Source: Gordonia sediminis
GTDB lineage: Bacteria; Actinomycetota; Actinomycetes; Mycobacteriales; Mycobacteriaceae
Assembly (NCBI GenBank): GCA_004193205.1
Contig: RZUM01000001.1
Span: 688,424 to 752,423 of the forward strand
Reading direction: 5' to 3'
DNA length: 64,000 bases
Position numbers and translations under genes: made by a program. The notes under the pieces are model-generated. The model ran no database searches, was not told where the DNA came from, and saw only the letters and a program-made list of their open reading frames with translations. Shown piece after piece: positions 59,489 to 64,000 of the stretch. How positions within the stretch are numbered: the stretch's first letter is position 1; each line of letters starts with the position of its first letter.

Positions 59489-60829
59489 CTAGACGGTGAC
59501 GGCCCGCATGCTGCCGGTCTCGCTCAGTGCGCGGCCGGTCATCTCGGGCGCCATCTTCTGTGACACCACGGCACCGACGATGCAGAACAGGGAGGCGATG
59601 ATCATGGTGGTGGCACCACCGAGGTTGGTCATCGACCAGGGCAGCAGAAATGTTCCCAGTGCGGCTCCGATTCGACTGACCGCGCAGGCGAATCCGGTAC
59701 CCAGACCGCGGATCTCCGTCGGCAGAACTTCGCCCGGGTAGACACCGGTCAGCGCCGTGTACATGGCGTTGAAGAAGGCGAAGACGAAGAACAGGGCCAG
59801 AATCACGATCGTCGGTGCCGAAACCCAGGCCCCGATGATCACCAGCGCGATGGCGCAGATCCACTGTGGGCCGATGGTCAGGCGGCGGCGGCCGACGCGT
59901 TCGATGGCGACGACGGCCACCATGACACCGAACATCGCCGCGCCGTTGACGATGATGCCGCCGGCCAGGCCGTCGCTGAGGCCGTATTTCTCGAGCACGC
60001 TGGCGGCGAAGGTCGCGATGGCGAAGTAGGGCGTGACCGCGCAGAACCAGAACACCGAGATGAAGATGACGCTTCGACGGTTCTGAGCGTTGAACAGGTG
60101 ACGGAACGAGCCCTTGATTGCGACTTCGTTGCTGAGGTCGGCGACGTCATCGGGATCTTCCAGGTAGTGTTCGGCGATCCGCATCGCGTCGGCAGCGCGT
60201 TTCTGCTGCATGAGCCAGCGCGGCGATTCGGGCAGACCGATCCGGGCGATGAGCAGCGCGACTGCGGGGAAAGTGCTGGTGCCGAGGATGAATCGCCAGT
60301 CGAGGTGCCAGATGTTCACCATGAAGTAGCCGATGATGAATGCCGCCACGAAGCCGACGTACCAGAGCACCTCTTGCAACGCGAGGAGCCTGCCGCGCAA
60401 CCTCCGGGGACTGAACTCGGCCTGCAGCGGCCATCCGATGGAGTAGTCGGCACCGATCGCGATACCCATCAGCAGACGGATCACGAACAGTAAGAGCACC
60501 GAATGCACGAAGAACTGTGCGAATGACGCGACCGTGAACAGGATGAGGTCGAGGGAAAAGAGCAGTTTGCGCCCGAGCTTGTCGGTGAGCCATCCACCGA
60601 GCGGGCCGCCGACGAAAATGCCGATCAGTGCGGCCGACGCGACGGCGCCCTCGGCGAAAACACTCATCGACAGATCGGTCTTGATGGTGCCGATCACGGT
60701 GCCGATGATGCCGAGGATGTAGCCGTCGAGGAACATCCCGCCGGAGACCACTGCTGTCAAACGTATGAGGAACCGGCGTTTACGTGCTGCGTCCTGTTGG
60801 GTGTCCAGGAATTGTGATTCGACTTTCAC
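59489..60829 (-). CDS. MFS transporter of the catabolic cluster
   Basis: A 446-residue sugar-porter-like MFS transporter with 12 predicted TM segments. The MFS motif GGPLGGWLTDKLGRK lies in the loop between TM2 and TM3, and a second R-x-G-R-R motif (ERVGRRR) in the loop between TM8 and TM9. I chose the GTG at 60829, which has AAGGAG eight bases upstream; an ATG at 61012 would add 61 non-homologous-looking residues. It is divergent from the oxygenase operon, with matching dyads on both sides, so it probably imports the substrate. The compound is unknown. Confidence 0.85.
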   Translation of the reverse strand: MKVESQFLDTQQDAARKRRFLIRLTAVVSGGMFLDGYILGIIGTVIGTIKTDLSMSVFAEGAVASAALIGIFVGGPLGGWLTDKLGRKLLFSLDLILFTVASFAQFFVHSVLLLFVIRLLMGIAIGADYSIGWPLQAEFSPRRLRGRLLALQEVLWYVGFVAAFIIGYFMVNIWHLDWRFILGTSTFPAVALLIARIGLPESPRWLMQQKRAADAMRIAEHYLEDPDDVADLSNEVAIKGSFRHLFNAQNRRSVIFISVFWFCAVTPYFAIATFAASVLEKYGLSDGLAGGIIVNGAAMFGVMVAVVAIERVGRRRLTIGPQWICAIALVIIGAWVSAPTIVILALFFVFAFFNAMYTALTGVYPGEVLPTEIRGLGTGFACAVSRIGAALGTFLLPWSMTNLGGATTMIIASLFCIVGAVVSQKMAPEMTGRALSETGSMRAVTV

Positions 60830-61183
60830 GGGGAGAACTCCTTCGGCGACATGCAGATAGTCGGCATCGCGGCCCATCTGACCGCTCAGCGACGGGATCC
60901 GGGGGTGGGGGAAGGGCATCTGAGCGATGACGAGGGGTGGGTCTACGCGACCAACTTGTTCACTGTATGAACTAAGCATCCACAGTGTGACACCCACCTC
61001 ATTTGATGTCAAGAACTCATCGAGTCACAGACTCGCAGCCGCCGAGAGCGCGGATATCTCCCCCACCTGGGCTTAATGGGCACCAGGCCCCACCCCTTGA
61101 CACTGTGCCCGAGGTCACTCTACATTGGCGACATCCACCTGATGATTTAAACGTTCATCTAGTGAACCACCGAAGGAAGTGTC
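60830..61183. promoter_or_regulatory. Divergent regulatory region of the catabolic cluster
   Basis: This 354-base region has two dyads with identical half-sites, GTTCA-N5-TGAAC, at 60958-60972 (MFS side) and 61154-61168 (oxygenase side). A promoter lies between them for the oxygenase operon: TTGACA (61097-61102), 18 bases, TACATT (61121-61126). The 61154 dyad lies just downstream of this promoter, ideal for repression. The regulator gene is not in the window. Confidence 0.65.
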
Positions 61184-62590
61184 ATGACGAAGCAAATGAA
61201 ACTACTGGCGTTCGACTTCAACGGGCCCTCGCATCTCTCCGCCGGCCTGTGGCGACATGAGCGCGACCGCGGCAGCGAGTACACGAATATCCAGACGTGG
61301 ATCGACTACGCGAAGATGCTCGAGGCCGCGTGCTTCGACGGGATGTTCTTCGCCGACAACGACGGCTATCACGAGAAGTACCACGGCAGTGTGGACGGTG
61401 CCCTGCGCGATGCGGCGCAGATCCCCAGCAACGATCCCGCCTTCCTCGTCCCGGCCATGGCGGCCGCAACCCGTCACCTGGGCTTCGGTATCACCACGTC
61501 CACGGCGTACACCCCGCCGTACGCCGTGGCCAGGAAGTTCGCGACCCTCGACCACCTCTCCGACGGACGCGTCGGCTGGAACGTCGTCACGTCATACTCC
61601 GACTCCGCCGCACGCAACCTCGGCAATGGCACACAACTCGCCCACGACGAGCGCTACGAGCGGGCCGACGAGTTCATCGATGTCACTCTCAAGCTCACCG
61701 AAGGGTCCTGGGACGACGACGCCGTGGTCCGCGACAGAGAGAACTGCACCTACGTCGATCCGGCCCGTGTGCACGAAATCGGTCATCAGGGCAAGCACTT
61801 CAGTGTCCCGGGGATCTTCACGGCCGAGCCGTCTCCGCAGCGCACCCCGGTGATCTTCCAGGCCGGCGGTTCGCCGGCGGGCGTGGCACTGGCCGCCAAG
61901 ACCGCCGAGGCGGTCTTCATGAACTCGATGTCCAAGAGCGGGCTGAAGAAACAGGTCGACGCCCTGCGTGCGAAGGCCGCCGAACTCGGCCGCGATCCCC
62001 ACCATATCGCGGTACTGCAGATGATCACGGTCATCTCCGCACCGACCGACGAGGAGGCCCAGCGCAAGTACCAGGAGTACCTGGACCTGGTCTCCTACGA
62101 CGGCGCGATGGCCCGCTACAGCGGCTGGACCGGCCTGGACATGTCCCAGTTCGACCCGGACAAGCCCTTCGAGGACGTCAAGACCAATGCCGGTCAGACC
62201 ATGGTGGACGTCTATACCAAGCTCGACCCGGGAAAGAAGTGGACCCCGCGCGACATCGCGCTCGAGAACGGAATCGGCGGCACCTCCCCCGTCATCGTCG
62301 GCGGCCCGGAGACGGTGGCCGACGAGTTGATCTCCTGGATGGACGAGACCGGGATCGACGGATTCAACGTCGCGCACGCCGTGAAGTTCGCCGACGTCGA
62401 AGATTTCGCCACCTATGTCGTTCCGGAACTGCAGCGACGCGGCGCCATGCGCACCGCGTACGACGGAAACACACTGCGGGAGAACATCTTCGGCCCGGGA
62501 AATGCCCGCCTCTTCGCCGACCACCCCGGAGCCGCATACCACCGCGCCACCACCATTGCCTCGGTCTCCCCGGAGGTCGTTCCGGCATGA
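61184..62590 (+). CDS. FMNH2-dependent monooxygenase (LLM, NtaA/SnaA/DszA family)
   Basis: A 468-residue bacterial-luciferase-like oxygenase. Family segments include TWIDYAKMLEAACFDGMFFAD, HLSDGRVGWNVVTSYSDSAARN and QAGGSPAGVALAAKTAEAVF. Such enzymes use FMNH2 from a separate reductase to oxygenate substrates such as nitrilotriacetate, EDTA, sulfones or cyclic amines. The ATG at 61184 has AAGGAAG upstream; the stop overlaps the reductase start (ATGA). The true substrate cannot be read from the sequence. Confidence 0.92.
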   Translation: MTKQMKLLAFDFNGPSHLSAGLWRHERDRGSEYTNIQTWIDYAKMLEAACFDGMFFADNDGYHEKYHGSVDGALRDAAQIPSNDPAFLVPAMAAATRHLGFGITTSTAYTPPYAVARKFATLDHLSDGRVGWNVVTSYSDSAARNLGNGTQLAHDERYERADEFIDVTLKLTEGSWDDDAVVRDRENCTYVDPARVHEIGHQGKHFSVPGIFTAEPSPQRTPVIFQAGGSPAGVALAAKTAEAVFMNSMSKSGLKKQVDALRAKAAELGRDPHHIAVLQMITVISAPTDEEAQRKYQEYLDLVSYDGAMARYSGWTGLDMSQFDPDKPFEDVKTNAGQTMVDVYTKLDPGKKWTPRDIALENGIGGTSPVIVGGPETVADELISWMDETGIDGFNVAHAVKFADVEDFATYVVPELQRRGAMRTAYDGNTLRENIFGPGNARLFADHPGAAYHRATTIASVSPEVVPA

Positions 62591-63129
62591 CCGTCATCGT
62601 CACCACCGAACCGGAGATCATTGATCCGAACGAGTTTCGACAGGTCTTCGGCACACTGCCCACCGGCGTGACCGCCATCACCGGCCTCACCGAAGACGGC
62701 ACACCGCGCGGTCTCGTGGTCGGCACCTTCCAGTCACTGTCGCTCGACCCGCCGCTGGCCACCTTCTGCGTCGACAAAAGTTCCAGCACATGGCCGACGC
62801 TGCGTTCGCTGGGACGGTTCACGGCCAACATCCTGTCCGTCGAGCAGCTGCCGGTATGCCGGGCTCTCGCGCGCAAGGGTGATGAGAAGTTCCGCGACGT
62901 CGACTACACCGAATCGACCATCGGTACCCCACGCATCGCCGGATCGGCCGCCTGGGTGGACTGTGAGGTCCTCTCCGAGGTCGTGGCCGGTGACCACTTC
63001 GTCATCGTCGGTGCGATCCACGCACTGGAGACCGGCGAGGGACCGGCCCTGCTCTTTCGCGGCGGTGAGTTCGGCGACTTCAACCTGTGGCCGACAGCCC
63101 AATCGAACGAAAAGGACACAACCGCATGA
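62587..63129 (+). CDS. Flavin reductase (NADH:FMN) of the two-component monooxygenase
   Basis: A 180-residue flavin-reductase-like FMN-binding protein. Typical features are FGTLPTGVTAITGL (flavin-binding start), SLDPPLATFCVDKSSSTWPTLR, and FTANILSVEQ. It supplies FMNH2 to the upstream oxygenase. It overlaps genes on both sides by four bases (ATGA), so the stoichiometry of the set is probably coupled. Confidence 0.92.
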   Translation: MTVIVTTEPEIIDPNEFRQVFGTLPTGVTAITGLTEDGTPRGLVVGTFQSLSLDPPLATFCVDKSSSTWPTLRSLGRFTANILSVEQLPVCRALARKGDEKFRDVDYTESTIGTPRIAGSAAWVDCEVLSEVVAGDHFVIVGAIHALETGEGPALLFRGGEFGDFNLWPTAQSNEKDTTA

Positions 63130-63554
63130 CCAGCATGCTCGATCAGGTCACCACCGCCTGGTCCAAGGCCTGGGGCGACGGGGACACCACCGCATTCGAG
63201 GCCATCACCGCCCCCGAGTACATCCGTCACTCCAAAACGGGACCCGAAACCGTTGCGGATGTGCTCCAGCAGATCAACGAACAACACAGCGCCTTCAGCG
63301 ATTTCGGGATGCGCATCCTGACCGTCGTCGAAGGAGAGGGCACCATCGCGATCCACTGGCAGAGCGGTGGCACACACTCCGGCGAATTCATGGGGGTGCC
63401 GCCCACCGGACGCGCCGTGACTGTCACCGGCGCCTCCTTCATCAACCACCGAGACGGCCTGATCACCTCCGAGTCGGTCGTCTGGGATCCGCGCGAAATG
63501 CTTGCAGCCCTGGGAATCTGGCACCTGTCGACACCAACGAGAAGAGGACACTGA
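63126..63554 (+). CDS. SnoaL-like / NTF2-fold protein
   Basis: A 142-residue small alpha-beta-barrel protein of the SnoaL polyketide-cyclase-like group: VTTAWSKAWGDGDTTAFEAITAPEYIRHS at the start and GEFMGVPPTGRAVTVTGAS later. Members bind or isomerise small hydrophobic substrates. It overlaps the reductase gene (ATGA) and lies 4 bases before the hydratase gene, so it belongs to the pathway. The reaction is unknown. Confidence 0.8.
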   Translation: MTSMLDQVTTAWSKAWGDGDTTAFEAITAPEYIRHSKTGPETVADVLQQINEQHSAFSDFGMRILTVVEGEGTIAIHWQSGGTHSGEFMGVPPTGRAVTVTGASFINHRDGLITSESVVWDPREMLAALGIWHLSTPTRRGH

Positions 63555-63558
63555 GCAT

Positions 63559-64000
63559 ATGGCGATCAATATCATCGAGACCGCCGAGCGGATCATCGCC
63601 GCACAGGATTCACGGACACCGGTCGACACCCTCATCGACGCAGCGAGCGCCCCGACCAAGGCCGACGCGTTCAGGGTGCAGCAGGAGGTCATCCGCCGGC
63701 GCGTCGCCGCGGGTGACGCGGTGGCCGGCTTCAAACTCGGCAACATCGCCAAGGCGATGCAGACCAAGTTCGGCGTGGACGAGCCCGACTACGGTTACCT
63801 GCTGGCCGGGCAGTTCCGCCCGGAGAACCTGCCGATCGCCGCGGACGAGTTCATCGAGCCGTACATCGAACTCGAACCGGCTTTCGTGCTGAAGACGGCG
63901 GTCGGTGGTCCCCATGTCACCGCAGTCGACATCATGGCGGCCACCGACTTCGTGGTCCCCGCTCTGGAGATCATCGACTCGCGGGTGCGTGACTGGAACA
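63559..64000 (+). CDS. 2-keto-4-pentenoate hydratase / fumarylacetoacetase-family enzyme, 3' end outside window
   Basis: The first 147 residues of a FAH-superfamily hydratase or decarboxylase. The segments RVQQEVIRRRVAAGDAVAGFKLGN and the metal/substrate region IEPYIELEPAFVL with acidic residues match 2-oxopent-4-enoate hydratases and oxalocrotonate decarboxylases of meta-cleavage pathways. It would act on a dienoate product downstream of the oxygenase. The ATG at 63559 follows a weak ribosome site; the C terminus is beyond the window. Confidence 0.85.
   Translation, partial: MAINIIETAERIIAAQDSRTPVDTLIDAASAPTKADAFRVQQEVIRRRVAAGDAVAGFKLGNIAKAMQTKFGVDEPDYGYLLAGQFRPENLPIAADEFIEPYIELEPAFVLKTAVGGPHVTAVDIMAATDFVVPALEIIDSRVRDWN

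Overview
The window comes from a high-GC actinobacterium of the Mycobacteriales and spans its chromosomal origin. Gordonia or a near relative is my best guess (an inference). The evidence is gene order. The run nudix/cca, DUF6049, MviN-pseudokinase, sigM, anti-sigma, trxB, trxA, cwlM, GNAT-like, parB, parA, rsmG, jag, yidC, yidD, rnpA, rpmH, dnaA, dnaN, gnd, recF, dciA, gyrB, gyrA, DUF3566, tRNA-Ile, tRNA-Ala matches the origin region of Mycobacterium and Rhodococcus. The segment with the MFS gene, yqgE and leuS matches the Rv0037c-Rv0041 neighbourhood.

Positions 1-8917 are accessory DNA next to the tRNA genes. A tightly coupled minus-strand operon holds an unknown protein, a Tn554-like pair of tyrosine recombinases (TnpA, TnpB) and a TnpC-like DUF6262 protein. 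It runs straight into a two-transmembrane SLATT protein and a CD-NTase (SMODS) that leaves the window. I read the last two as a CBASS-type anti-phage module carried as translationally coupled cargo of the transposase operon. Beside it are an XRE/ImmA-IrrE metallopeptidase gene, a small HTH protein with a palindromic operator, a HIT protein behind a LexA-like box and another nucleotidyltransferase-fold protein. Two tRNA-Ala(UGC) genes mark the boundary: the one beside tRNA-Ile has a broken 3' part, and a second, intact one lies on the island side.

Positions 9212-31914 form the replication and segregation core. gyrB-gyrA-DUF3566 ends in a clear terminator. dnaN-gnd-recF-dciA is compact. The dnaA-dnaN gap carries DnaA boxes (probable oriC) and the dnaA promoter region has three more. 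rpmH-rnpA-yidD-yidC-jag runs the other way, followed by rsmG-parA-parB with four parS sites. Cell-wall and redox genes (cwlM, trxA, trxB, anti-sigma, sigM) close the block.

Positions 34851-47968 hold a TetR/sterol-desaturase-family pair with twin operators inserted into the otherwise conserved order, then the cell-envelope operon nudix-DUF6049-MurJ/pseudokinase, cca, a small membrane-protein pair in AT-richer DNA, and a diacylglycerol kinase. Positions 47989-59309 are metabolic and housekeeping: TetR-glpD, an EgtE-like PLP enzyme, a DxDxDG-repeat protein, an MFS transporter, YqgE, an XRE-cupin regulator, a BASS-type transporter, an SdpI-like protein and leuS. leuS carries a REP-like repeat inside its coding sequence.

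The right end (59489-64000) is a catabolic cluster: an MFS transporter divergent from a two-component flavin monooxygenase (LLM oxygenase and flavin reductase), a SnoaL-like protein and a 2-keto-4-pentenoate hydratase-family enzyme that leaves the window. Matching dyads GTTCA-N5-TGAAC lie on both sides of the divergent promoter.
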